DNA of 64,000 nucleotides. It comes from Eledone cirrhosa. Its lineage: Eukaryota > Mollusca > Cephalopoda > Octopoda > Eledonidae. The stretch covers positions 9,613,831-9,677,830 of the forward strand of contig OZ024759.1 in the NCBI GenBank assembly GCA_964016885.1. The letters are read 5' to 3'. The notes beneath the pieces were generated by a model that ran no database searches, was not told the origin of the DNA, and was given only the letters and a program-made list of their open reading frames with translations. Numbering within the stretch: position 1 is the first letter of the stretch; each line of letters opens with the position of its first letter. A program made the translations under genes and the position numbers. Shown piece after piece: positions 13,434 to 28,400 of this stretch.

Positions 13434-16400
13434 GTAACTTTTGTCCTTCTCCTCCATCATCATCATCACCACCCCCACTATCATCATCATCTTCATCATC
13501 ATCACCACCTCTTCCCCCAGCTCCAATCTGGTTAAGCTGGTGTCATCATAAAAAGCACCCAGTACACTCTGTAAAGTGGTAGTGTTGGTGCCATGATAAA
13601 ATACACCCAGTACACTCTGTAAAGTGATTGTTGGTACCATGAGAAAATACATCCAGTCCACTCTGTAAAGTGTCAGTGCTGGTGTCATGATAAAATACAC
13701 CCAGTACACTCTGTAAAGTGGCAGTGCTGGTGTCATGATAAAATACACCCAGTCCACTCTGTAAAGTGGCAGTGCTGGTGTCACGATAAAATACACCCAG
13801 TACACTCTGTAAAGTGACAGTGAAGGTCTCACGATAAAATACACCCAGTCCACTCTGTAAAGTGGCAGTGCTGGTGTCACGATAAAATACACCCAGTCCA
13901 CTCTGTAAAATCTACTCCTTGTTTTTCATTTACTCTGTGTTTACAATAAGCATGAACTAACTTTATTTCTGGTATATTTGAAACAGCAATCTCTCTTGTC
14001 GATATCCAGCAGTTTCACAGTAGGTTTCATCTTGGCTGATGTCGTCTGTGCTCACCAAAATGATATACTCAAGGCCAAGTTAATATGTAGTATTATGTTT
14101 GTGTCAGGTTTAACAACCTTTCTTCAGAGCACCATTGGAATACGGTAAGATTTCTTCTTCTTTTATCTCTTCTTCCTCCACCTTCTCTTCTTCTTCTTCC
14201 TCCACCTTCTCTTCTTCTTCCTCCACCTTCTCTTCTTCTTCCTCTACCTTCTCCTCCACCTTCTCTTCTCCTTCTTCCTCCACCTTCTCTTCTTCCTCCA
14301 CCTTCTCTTCTCCTTCTCTTCTTCTTCCTCTACCTTCTCCTCATTCTCTTTCTCCTCCACCTTCTCTTCTTCTTCCTCCACCTTCTCTTCTTCTTCCTCC
14401 ACCTTCTCTTCTTCTTCCACCTTCTCCTCATTCTCTTTCTCCTCCACCTTCTCTTCTCCTTCTTCCTCCACCTTTTCTTCTTCCTCTACCTTCTCTTCTT
14501 CTTCCTCTACCTTCTCCTCATTCTCTTTCTCCTCCACCTTCTCTTCTTCTTCCACCTTTTCTTCTTCTTCTATCTCCTTCTTCCTCCACCTTCTCATTCT
14601 ATATCTCCTTCACCTTTTCTTCTTCTTCTTCCACCTTCTCTTCTTCTTTCTCCTTCTTCCTCCACCTTCTCCTCACCCCCCCCCTCCATCTTCTTCAGTG
14701 CAGAGCAATTGATGAGATTTGAACTATTGACATTTCGGTTATTATTTCGGCAGTATCGGTAGAGGGTCGGACGCCATGCTTTGCAGCAAAGAGTTATGTC
14801 CCTTTACGGTCTGAGTTCAAATCCCGTCGAGGTTAACTTTGCCTTTCATCCTTACGGGGTCGATAAAATAAAGTACCAGTAATGCACTGGCATAATTGCT
14901 GGCCTTGTGCCAAAAGTAGAAACAATTATTTGAAAAACAATGAAACAATAACAAAAGCAAAGTTCTAACCTTGAAATAAACTTATATATTTATGACAAGT
15001 ATGTTTTGAAACTGAGCAAGTTTGAAATTAGAAAATAGAAGCTTTCACCGTATTTTTTGACTAAAGAAATTTTTAGCCTGATAGTAGGGTTTAGAACCCT
15101 CAGAGAAATGGAAAAAGATGAGATCTACATTGTTTATATTGCAATTATCTTAAGAATATTATAATTACTCAAGCATCGCAACCCACCTCGTAGAAGAACA
15201 TAAAATATATAAATACCTGGGTTTGTCCGGCTGCTTCCTCTTCACACCGGTTGCCATCGAGACCTCAGGCATACTTGGAATCCTATTGGTTAACCAGGAG
15301 CTACAGTAGATGATACAGTGCAACCTCACTTCACAAGCAATTTTGTCAAACATAAAACATCTCAGTTGATGAACACACAAGCTGGCAACATTGGTTGGCA
15401 ACAAGCTGGGAGTATTGGTGGGAAAGTGTGTCACTTGCTGTGTAGTTAGTTGCTATGGTGATATCTGTCTTTCACACACACAGTCTCTTTCAAGTAACAA
15501 ATACTCTGGCAGTTGAAGTAGTGGCGGGAAAGCCTCACTTGCTGTGTAGTTAGATACTATAGTGGTATCTATCTATCTTCCACACAGTCTCCCTCCCCCC
15601 TCTCTCTATTTCTCTCTCAACATTTCATATGAGGAAAATAGTTTTACTTTACAAACATTTGGGGTAACAAAAGGCCTTCAGAAATAAATTAAGTTTATGA
15701 ACCGAGGTTCCACTGTACTTGCTTAAGATGCTGTTCAGCACAAGTAAACTTAGAAGAACACTGGTGCAAAATAAACCACATAACAATACCTGTACACATT
15801 GCACATGTCGGGACAGACTTTAAGATATAAGGATTTCTACTTTAGGCACAAGGCCGGCAATTTGGGGGGAGGGAAAAGTCAATTAAATTGATCCCAGTGT
15901 GTCACTGGTACTTTATTTTATCGAACCCATAAGAATGAAAGGCAAAGTTAACATCGGTGGGATTTGAACTCAGAACATAAAGGTCATAATTCTATACCGA
16001 AAAGCATGGTGTCCGACCCTCTACCAATATTGCCAATTCACCGCTGTAATATATAATGACAATTTTTGTGCTTTCTTTTTTAACCATTCAGACTGCCATT
16101 ATACCAAGGGCCAACCGTAGAATATATGATTCCATTGCTTGCACTGAAGGATTCCATTGAATGGAAATGTACCAATGATGTTGACGGTAATATATCATAT
16201 TTCTAACAGTTTGTCTAACAGATATTTCTGGAAGGTGCTACTAACAAAGCTGTTATTCCCAGCTGTCATTCCTAGCTGTCATTACTGGCTGGCATTGCTA
16301 ACTGTCATTGTTAGCTGTCATTGCTAACTGTCATTCCTAGCTGTCATTACCAGCTGTCATTGCTAGTTGTCATTCCTAGCTGTCATTGCTAGTTGTCATT

Positions 16401-19400
16401 ACTAGCTGTCATTGCTAGTTGTCATTACCAGCTGTCATTGCTAGTTGTCATTCCTAGCTGTCATTGCTAGTTGTCATTACTAGCTGTCATTACTAGTTGT
16501 CATTACCAGCTGTCATTGCTAGTTGTCATTCCTAACTGTCATTACTAGCTGTCATTGCTGGCTGTCATTGCTGGCTGTCATTACTAGCTGTCATTACTAG
16601 CTGTCATTCCTAACTGTCATTACTAGCTGTCATTACTAGCTGTCATTCCCAGCTGGCATTGCTAGCTGTCATTGCTGGCTGTCATTCATTCCTAGCTGTC
16701 ATTGTTAGCTGTAATTATTAGCTGTCATTACCAGCTGTCATTACCAGTTGTCATTACTAGCTGTCATTACTAGCTATCATTGCTATCCTGTGACATCAAC
16801 TGTCATTGCTATGATGTGACATCAGCTGTCAGTGGATTGGCAGTATCAGTAGAGAGTCGGACACCATGCTTTGTAACAAAGAGTTATGACCCTTTATGAT
16901 CTGAGTTCAAATCCCGCCAAGGTTAACTTTGCCTTTCATCCTGACGGGGTCAATAAAATAAAGTACCAGTAATACACTGGGTAATTGCTGGCCTTGTGCC
17001 AAAACGTAGAAACAATTACTATCATGTGACATCAGCTGTCATTGCTATCATGTGACATCAGCTGTCATTACTATCATGTGACGTCAGCTGTCATTGCTGT
17101 CATGTGACATCAGCTGTCATTGCAATCCTGTGACATCAGCTGTCATTTCAATCATGTGACATCAGCTGTCATTACTATCATGTGACGTCAGCTGTCATTA
17201 CTATCATGTGACATTATCTGTCATTACTATCATGTGACATCAGCTGTCATTACTATCATGTGACAACAGCTGTCATTGCTGTCATGTGACATCAGCTGTC
17301 ATTGCTATCATGTGACATCAGCTGTCATTACTATCATGTGACGTCAGCTGTCATTACTATCATGTGACAACAGCTGTCATTACTATCATGTGACGTCAGC
17401 TGTCATTTCAATCATGTGACATCAGCTGTCATTACTATCATGTGACATCAGCTGTCATTACTATCATGTGACATCAGCTGTCATTGCTATCATGCGACAT
17501 CAGCTGTCATTACTATCATGTGACGTCAGCTGTCATTTCAATCATGTGACGTCAGCTGTCATTGAAATCCTGTGACATCAGCTGTCATTACTATCATGTG
17601 ACATCAGCTGTCATTGCTATCATGTGACATCAGCTGTCATTGCTATCATGTGACATCAGCTGTCATTACTATCATGTGACGTCAGCTGTCATTACTATCA
17701 TGTGACAACAGCTGTCATTACTATCATGTGACGTCAGCTGTCATTTCAATCATGTGACATCAGCTGTCATTACTATCATGTGACATCAGCTGTCATTACT
17801 ATCATGTGACATCAGCTGTCATTGCTATCATGTGACATCAGCTGTCATTACTATCATGTGACGTCAGCTGTCATTTCAATCATGTGACGTCAGCTGTCAT
17901 TGAAATCCTGTGACATCAGCTGTCATTACTATCATGTGACATCAGCTGTCATTGCTATCATGTGACATCAGCTGTCATTGCTATCATGTGACATCAGCTG
18001 TCATTGCTATCATGTGACATCAGCTGTCATTACTATCATGTGACATCAGCTGTCATTACTATCATGTGACGTCAGCTGTCATTGCTGTCATGTGACATCA
18101 GCTGTCATTTCAATCATGTGACATCAGCTGTCATTGCAATCCTGTGACATCAGCTGTCATTACTATCATGTGACGTCAGCTGTCATTTCAATCATGTGAC
18201 ATCAGCTGTCATTACTATCATGTGACAACAGCTGTCATTGCTGTCATGTGACATCAGCTGTCATTACTATCATGTGACAACAGCTGTCATTGCTGTCATG
18301 TGACATCAGCTGTCATTACTATCATATGACATCAGCTGTCATTGCTATCATGTGACATCAGCTGTCATTACTATCATGTGACATCAGCTGTTATTGCTAT
18401 CATGTGACATCAGCTGTCATTGCTATCCTGTGACATCAGCTGTCATTACTATCATGTGACATCAGCTGTCATTACTATCATGTGACATCAGCTGTCATTA
18501 CTATCATGTGATATCAGCTGTCATTACTATCATGTGACATCAGCTGTCATTGCTATCATGTGACATCAGCTGTCATTACTATCATGTGACATCAGCTGTC
18601 ATTGCTGTCATGTGACATCAGCTGTCATTGCTGTCATGTGACATCAGCTGTCATTACTGTCATGTGACATCAGCTGTCATTACTATCATGTGACATCAGC
18701 TGTCATGTGACATCAGCTGTCATTGCTATCATGTGACATCAGCTGTCATTGCTATCATGTGACATCAGCTGTCATTGCTATCATGTGACATCAGCTGTCA
18801 TTACTATCATGTGACAACAGCTGTCATTGCTGTCATGTGACATCAGCTGTCATTACTATCATGTGACGTCAGCTGTCATTGCTGTCATGTGACATCAGCT
18901 GCCATTTCAATCATGTGACATCAGCTGTCATTACTATCATGTGACATCAGCTGTCATTACTATCATGTGACGTCAGCTGTCATTGCTGTCATGTGACATC
19001 AGCTGTCATTTCAATCATGTGACATCAGCTGTCATTACTATCATGTGACATCAGCTGTCATTGCTATCATGTGACATCAGCTGTCATTGCTATCATGTGA
19101 CATCAGCTGTCATTACTACCATGTGACGTCAGCTGTCATTACTATCATGTAACATCAGCTGTCATTGCTGTCATGTGACATCAGCTGTCATTACTATCAT
19201 GTGACGTCAGCTGTCATTACTATCATGTGACATCAGCTGTCATTACTATCATGTGACATCAGCTGTCATTACTATCATGTGACATCAGCTGTCATTACTA
19301 TCATGTGACATCAGCTGTCATTACTATCATGTGACATCAGCTGTCATTACTATCATGTGACATCAGCTGTCATTACTATCATGTGACATCAGCTGTCATT

Positions 19401-22400
19401 ACTATCATGTGACGTCAGCTGTCATTACTATCATGTGACATCAGCTGTCATTTCTATCACGTGGCAACAGCTGTCATTACTATCATGTGACATCAGCTGT
19501 CATTACTGTCATGTGACATCAGCTGTCATTACTATCATGTGACATCAGCTGTCATTACTATCATGTGACATCAGCTGTCATTACTATCATGTGGCAACAG
19601 CTGTCATTACTATCATGTGACATCAGCTGTCATTACTATCATGTGACATCAGCTGTCATTACTATCATGTGACATCAGCTGTCATTACTATCATGTGACA
19701 TCAGCTGTCATTACTATCATGTGACATCAGCTGTCATTACTATCATGTGACGTCAGCTGTCATTACTATCATGTGACATCAGCTGTCATTTCTATCACGT
19801 GGCAACAGCTGTCATTACTATCATGTGACATCAGCTGTCATTACTATCATGTGACATCAGCTGTCATTACTATCATGTGACATCAGCTGTCATTACTATC
19901 ATGTGACATCAGCTGTCATTACTATCATGTGGCAACAGCTGTCATTACTATCATGTGACATCAGCTGTCATTACTATCATGTGACATCAGCTGTCATTAC
20001 TATCATGTGACATCAGCTGTCATTACTATCATGTGACATCAGCTGTCATTACTATCATGTGGCAACAGCTGTCATTACTATCATGTAACATCAGCTGTCA
20101 TTACTATCATGTGACATCAGCTGTCATTACTATCATGTGACGTCAGCTGTCATTACTACCATGTGACATCAGCTGTCATTACTATCATGTGACATTAGCT
20201 GTCATTACTATCATGTGACATCAGCTGTCATTACTATCATGTGACGTCAGCTGTCATTACTATCATGTGACATCAGCTGTCATTACTATCATGTGGCAAC
20301 AGCTGTCATTACTATCATGTGACATCAGCTGTCATTACTATCATGTGACATCAGCTGTCATTACTATCATGTGACATCAGCTGTCATTACTATCATGTGA
20401 CATCAGCTGTCATTACTATCATGTGGCAACAGCTGTCATTACTATCATGTAACATCAGCTGTCATTACTATCATGTGACATCAGCTGTCATTACTATCAT
20501 GTGACGTCAGCTGTCATTACTATCATGTGACATCAGCTGTCATTACTATCATGTGACATCAGCTGTCATTACTATCATGTGACATCAGCTGTCATTACTA
20601 TCATGTGGCAACAGCTGTCATTACTATCATGTAACATCAGCTGTCATTACTATCATGTGACATCAGCTGTCATTACTATCATGTGACGTCAGCTGTCATT
20701 ACTACCATGTGACATCAGCTGTCATTACTATCATGTGACATTAGCTGTCATTACTATCATGTGACATCAGCTGTCATTACTATCATGTGACGTCAGCTGT
20801 CATTACTATCATGTGACATCAGCTGTCATTTCTATCACGTGACAACAGCTGTCATTTCAATCATGTGACAACAGTCATCATTGTCATTTCATGACATCAA
20901 TATTTGTTGCAGTGGAGGCTGAACAATTAAAATTATAAATTCACTAAATAAAACCATCTTTATTTAATGAAAACATTTGAGATATTTTTTATATTTTAGT
21001 TTCTTTAAATCAGACTTTGAGTGTCAATAAAACAATGGATCCCAGTGCATCCGAAGATCTAATCTATACTAGGATTCAGATGGTAAGTAATCTTGGAGAA
21101 TAAATATAATTTTTATCTACAGAAATATTTATATAAATCTATAAGAAATGAAGAGTAGAAGAAAATGAAACAAAATCGAATAAAAGAAGAAATTAATCTT
21201 TAGTACGCTGAAGCTTTTTATGAGTTGCTTTCCTTGACACAGCCTTATTTATTAAGGGGAGATTACTCTAGTGGCGACATAAGAGGTCTCGAGCACACTG
21301 AAGGTTAACCCTTTAGCCTTTAAATTACTCTATATTTATTATTGTATTTTCATGGTAAACACTTTAACTCACATAATATTGAATCTATGAGATTTTGATA
21401 CAATACCTTAACATAAGTATGAGCAGTCGGTTACATCCAGTTCAAACAGAAAGAGGTGAGAGAATTCTGGCCGGATGCAACCGGTTTAAATGCTAAAGGG
21501 TTAGACAATGAAAGGAAGGGGAAGTGAGTGAAAGACTCTACCCCTCTGTCTCTGTGGTATCTCTCAGCTGCATCTTGTGGACAAATTGGTGAAGGTATTG
21601 CTACAGAGAACAGCCACTCAACCCTCGCAGCACCAGCCACTCGACCCTCGCTGCACCAGCCACTCAACCCTCGCAGCACCAGCCACTCGACCCTCGCTGC
21701 AACAGCCACTCGACCCTCGCTGCACCAGCCACTCAACCCTCGCAGCAACACCCACTCGACCCTCGATGCACCAGCCACTCGACCCTCGCAGCAACAGCCA
21801 CTCAACCCTCGCAGCAACAGCCACTCAACCCTCACAGCAACAGCCACTCAACCCTCGCAGCAACAGCCACTCAACCCTCACAGCAACAGCCACTCAACCC
21901 TCGCAGCAACAGCCACTCAACCCTCACAGCAACACCCACTCGACCCTCGATGCACCAGCCACTCAACCCTGGCTGCAACACCCACTCGACCCTCGCAGCA
22001 ACAGCCACTCGACCCTCGCTGCACCAGCCACTCGACCCTCGCTGCAACACCCACTCGACCCTCGCTGCAACAGCCACTCGACCCTCGCTGCAACACCCAC
22101 TCGACCCTCGCTGCAACACCCACTCAACCCTCGCTGCAACACCCACTCGACCCTCGCTGCACCAGCCACTCGACCCTCGCTGCAACAGCCACTCGACCCT
22201 CGCTGCAACAGCCACTCGACCCTCGCTGCAACAGCCACTCGACCCTCGCAGCAACAGCCACTCGACCCTCGCTGCAACAGCCACTCGACCCTCGCTGCAA
22301 CAGCCACTCGACCCTCGCTGCAACAGCCACTCGACCCTCGCTGCAACAGCCACTCGACCCTCGCTGCACCAGCCACTCGACCCTCGCTGCAACAGCCACT

Positions 22401-25400
22401 CGACCCTCGCTGCAACACCCACTCGACCCTCGCTGCAACAGCCACTCGACCCTCGCAGCAACAGCCACTCGACCCTCGATGCACCAGCCACTCGACCCTC
22501 GCAGCAACAGCCACTCGACCCTCGCAGCAACAGCCACTCGACCCTCGATGCACCAGCCACTCGACCCTCGCAGCAACAGCCACTCAACCCTCGATGCACC
22601 AGCCACTCGACCCTCGCAGCAACAGCCACTCGACCCTCGCAGCAACAGCCACTCGACCCTCGATGCACCAGCCACTCGACCCTCGCAGCAACAGCCACTC
22701 GACCCTCGCAGCAACATCCACTCGACCCTCGATGCACCAGCCACTCGACCCTCGCAGCAACAGCCACTCGACCCTCGATGCACCAGCCACTCGACCCTCG
22801 CAGCAACAGCCACTCAACCCTCGATGCACCAGCCACTCGACCCTCGCAGCAACAGCCACTCGACCCTCGCAGCAACAGCCACTCGACCCTCGATGCACCA
22901 GCCACTCGACCCTCGCAGCAACAGCCACTCGACCCTCGCTGCACCAGCCACTCGACCCTCGCAGCAACAGCCACTCGACCCTCGCAGCAACAGCCACTCA
23001 ACCCTCGCTGCACCAGCCACTCGACCCTCGATGCACCAGCCACTCGACCCTCGCTGCACCAGCCACTCAACCCTCGCTGCACCAGCCACTCAACCCTCGC
23101 TGCAACAGCCACTCGACCCTCGCAGCAACAGCCACTCGACCCTCGCTGCACCAGCCACTCGACCCTCGCAGCAACAGCCACTCGACCCTCGCTGCACCAG
23201 CCACTCGACCCTCGCAGCAACAGCCACTCGACCCTCGCTGCACCAGCCACTCGACCCTCGCAGCAACAGCCACTCGACCCTCGCTGCACCAGCCACTCAA
23301 CCCTCGATGCACCAGCCACTCAACCCTCGCTGCACCACCCACTCAACCCTCACAGCAACACCCACTCGACCCTCGATGCACCAGCCACTCAACCCTCGCT
23401 GCACCAGCCACTCAACCTTCACAGCAACAGCCACTCGACCCTCGCAGCAACAGCCACTCGACCCTCGCAGCAACAGCCACTCAAACCTCGCTGCACCAGC
23501 CACTCAACCCTCACAGCAACACCCACTCGACCCTCGATGCACCAGCCACTCGACCCTCGCTGCAACAGCCACTCAAACCTCGCAGCAACAGCCACTCGAC
23601 CCTCACTGCAACAGCCACTCGACCCTCACTGCAACAGCCACTCGACCCTCGCTGCAACAGCCACTCGACCCTCGATGCACCAGCCACTCAACCCTCGCTG
23701 CACCAGCCACTCAACCCTCGCTGCACCAGCCACTCAACCTCACACAGTTCATTCCTCAAGCAGGCTGCCATTTTTCTGATTCTGCAAAAAAAAATGGCAG
23801 TTCGGAGACTTAGGACATCTGAAGTATCTACAGCAACCGGTGTAAAACAGAAGCTATCTATCATCATCATCAATGTTTAACGTCCATTTTCCATTAGAGG
23901 CAAGTTGGGTTAGATAACCATGTCTTGCTCATATAGGACTGTTTCTGGCTGGTTTTCTACAGCTGGATGCCCTTCCTAACACCAACCTCATTTACAGTGT
24001 GGACTGGGTGCTATTGTCATGAGACTTACTTGACCACTTTACAGTGTAGACTGGGTGCTATTGTCATGACACCTACATGACCACTTTACAGTGTGGACTG
24101 GGTGCTATTGTCATGACACCTACATGACCACTTTACAGTGTGGACTGGGTGCTATTGTCATGAGACTTACTTGACCACGTTACAGTGTGGACTGGGTGCT
24201 TTTTGTCATGAGACTTACTTGACCACTTTACAGTGTGGACTGGGTGCTATTTGTCATGAGACTTACTTGACCACTTTACAGTGTGGACTGGGTGCTTTTT
24301 GTCATGAGACTTACTTGACCACTTTACAGTGTGGACTGGGTGCTATTGTCATGACACCTACATGACCACTTTACAGTGTGGACTGGGTGCTATTGTCATG
24401 ACACCTACATGACCACTTTACAGTGTGGACTGGGTGCTATTGTCATGAGACTTACTTGACCACGTTACAGTGTGGACTGGGTGCTATTGTCATGACACCT
24501 ACATGACCACTTTACAGTGTGGACTGGGTGCTATTTGTCATGAGACTTACTTGACCACTTTACAGTGTGGACTGGGTGCTATTGTCATGACACCTACATG
24601 ACCACTTTACAGTGTGGACTGGGTGCTATTGTCATGACACCTACATGACCACTTTACAGTGTGGACTGGGTGCTATTGTCATGAGACTTACTTGACCACG
24701 TTACAGTGTGGACTGGGTGCTATTGTCATGACACCTACATGACCACTTTACAGTGTGGACTGGGTGCTATTTGTCATGAGACTTACTTGACCACGTTACA
24801 GTGTGGACTGGGTGCTATTGTCATGACACCTACATGACCACTTTACAGTGTGGACTGGGTGCTTTTTGTCATGAGACTTACTTGACCACGTTACAGTGTG
24901 GACTGGGTGCTATTGTCATGACACCTACATGACCACTTGACAGTGTGGACTGGGTGCTATTGTCATGACACCTACATGACCACTTTACAGTGTGGACTGG
25001 GTGCTTTTGTCATGACACCTACATGACCACTTTACAGTGAGGACTGGGTGCTATTGTCATGAGACTTACTTGACCACTTTACAGTGTGGATTGGGTGCTT
25101 TTTGTCATGAGACTTACTTGATCACTTTACAGTGTGGACTGGGTGCTATTGTCATGAGACTTACTTGACCACGTTACAGTGTGGACTGGGTGCTTTTTGT
25201 CATGAGACTTACTTGACCACTTTACAGTGTGGACTGGGTGCTTTTGTCATGACACCTACATGACCACTTTACAGTGAGGACTGGGTGCTATTGTCATGAG
25301 ACTTACTTGACCACTTTACAGTGTGGATTGGGTGCTTTTTGTCATGAGACTTACTTGATCACTTTACAGTGTGGACTGGGTGCTATTGTCATGAGACTTA

Positions 25401-28400
25401 CTTGACCACGTTACAGTGTGGACTGGGTGCTATTGTCATGACACCTACATGACCACCTTACAGTGTGGACTGGGTGCTATTGTCATGACACCTACATGAC
25501 CACTTTACAGTGTGGATTGGGTGCTATTGTCATGACACCTACCGTGACCACTTTACACTGAGGACTGGGTGCTATTGTCAGGGCACCTACCGTGACCACT
25601 TTACAGTGTGGACTGGGTGCTATTGTCGTGACACCTACATGACCACTTTACAGTGTGGACTGGGTACTTTTGTCATGACACCTACATGACCACTTTACAG
25701 TGTGGACTGGGTGCTATTGTCATGACACCTACATGACCACTTTACAGTGTGGACTGGGTACTTTTGTCATGACACCTACATGACCACTTTACAGTGTGGA
25801 CTGGGTGCTATTGTCATGACACCTACATGACCACTTTACAGTGTAGACTGGGTACTTTTGTCATGACACCTACATGACCACTTTACAGTGTGGACTGGGT
25901 GCTTTTTGTCATGACACCTACATGACCACTTTACAGTGTGGACTGGGCGCTATTGTCATGACACCTACATGACCACTTTACAGTGTGGACTGGGCGCTAT
26001 TGTCATGACACCTACATGACCACTTTACAGTGTGGACTGGGTACTTTTGTCATGACACCTACATGACCACTTTACAGTGTGGACTGGGTGCTTTTTGTCA
26101 TGACACCTACATGACCACTTAACAGTGTGGACTGGGTGCTATTGTCATGACACCTACATGACCACTTTACAGTGTGGACTGGGTGCTATTGTCATGACAC
26201 CTACATGACCACTTTACAGTGTGGACTGGGTACTTTTGTCATGACACCTACATGACCACTTTACAGTGTGGACTGGGCGCTATTGTCATGACACCTACAT
26301 GACCACTTTACAGTGTGGACTGGGTACTTTTGTTATGACACCTACATGACCACTTTACAGTGTGGACTGGGTGCTATTGTCATGACACCTACATGACCAC
26401 TTTACAGTGTGGACTGGGTACTTTTGTCATGACACCTACATGACCACTTTACAGTGTGGACTGGGTGCTTTTTGTCATGACACCTACATGACCACTTTAC
26501 AGTGTGGACTGGGTGCTTTTTGTCATGACACCTACATGACCACTTTACAGTGTGGACTGGGCGCTATTGTCATGACACCTACATGACCACTTTACAGTGT
26601 GGACTGGGTACTTTTGTCATGACACCTACATGACCACTTTACAGTGTGGACTGGGTGCTATTGTCATGACACCTACATGACCACTTTACAGTGTGGACTG
26701 GGTACTTTTGTCATGACACCTACATGACCACTTTACAGTGTAGACTCAGTGCTTTTTGTCATGACACCTACATGACCACTTTACAGTGTGGACTGGGCGC
26801 TATTGTCATGACACCTACATGACCACTTTACAGTGTGGACTGGGCGCTATTGTCATGACACCTACATGACCACTTTACAGTGTGGACTGGGTACTTTTGT
26901 CATGACACCTACATGACCACTTTACAGTGTGGACTGGGTGCTTTTTGTCATGACACCTACATGACCACTTAACAGTGTGGACTGGGTGCTATTGTCATGA
27001 CACCTACATGACCACTTTACAGTGTGGACTGGGTGCTATTGTCATGACACCTACATGACCACTTTACAGTGTGGACTGGGTGCTATTGTCATGACACCTA
27101 CATGACCACTTTACAGTGTGGACTGGGTACTTTTGTCATGACACCTACATGACCACTTTACAGTGTGGACTGGGCGCTATTGTCATGACACCTACATGAC
27201 CACCTTACAGTGTGGACTGGGTGCTATTGTCATGACACCTACATGACCACTTTACAGTGAGGACTGGGTACTTTTTGTTGTGACACCTACATGACCACTT
27301 TACAGTGTGGACTGGGTGCTATTGTCATGACACCTACATGACCACTTTACAGTGTGGACTGGGTGCTTTTTGTTGTGACACCTACTCGACCACTTTACAG
27401 TGTGGACTGGGTGCTATTGTCATGACACCTACATGACCACTTTACTGTGTGGACTGGGTGCTTTTTGTTGTGACACCTACTCGACCACTTTACAGTGTGG
27501 ACTGGGTGCTATTGTCATGACACCTACATGACCACTTTACAGTGTGGACTGGGTGCTTTTTGTTGTGACACCTACTCGACCACTTTACAGAGTGGGTCGG
27601 CTGAAAAGTTTATAGGCTGACCAAGATACTCTCATGGAATGACCAAATGAGGTTTATTTTTCTACATAGTCACTGGGAAGAAACAATGCAGTTATTAATA
27701 AAATCAGTTGAAATTAATGCATGCAAGATTTCACAGCTCTAGCCTCACTCCTTCATGATCAGCCTATGACCTTTTCAGCCTACCTTTGTACACAAGCAAA
27801 CTTCAGCCCCTCTTATAATAATATGTCTTCTTCCAGTTACAGTGTTCTTTGATAGTTGTCGGCATCATCCATTTTCTGATAGGGGCCACAGGTTTTGTAG
27901 GTATTATATTCCGTTACATTGGCCCCATTACAATAACACCCACACTTCTACTTATTGGATTCTACATTTTTAAAGTGATTGTTAAATTCAGTGAGACTCA
28001 TTGGGCGATATCATTGTCGTAAGTACAACATTGCTTCTCTTCAATTGCCTCCTACCTTAACCCTTTAGCATTTACATTACCCTATATATACTATTGTATT
28101 TTCACAGTAAAGGCTTTACCTCACATAATACCTCACATAACATTTACATTACTCTATATATATTATTGTATTGTCACAGCAAAGGCTTTACCTCACATAA
28201 TATCTCACATAACATTTACATTACTCTATATATACTATTGTATTGTCACAGTAAAGGCTTTACCTCACATAATATCTCACATAACATTTACATTACTCTA
28301 TATATACTATTGTATTGTCACAGTAAAGGCTTTACCTCACATAATATCTCACATAACATTTACATTACTCTATATTTACTATTGTATTGTCACAGTAAAG

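Noticed and set aside
14135..14722. Ser/Pro-rich protein of 195 codons
   Set aside because: Low-complexity CTT/CCT tract in intron 2, beginning inside exon 2 and reading through its splice donor.
21528..23880. Three overlapping plus-strand reading frames of 609-767 codons
   Set aside because: They are the three frames of one 23-bp tandem repeat; no domain, no frame preference, and the region lies inside intron 4 of the transporter.
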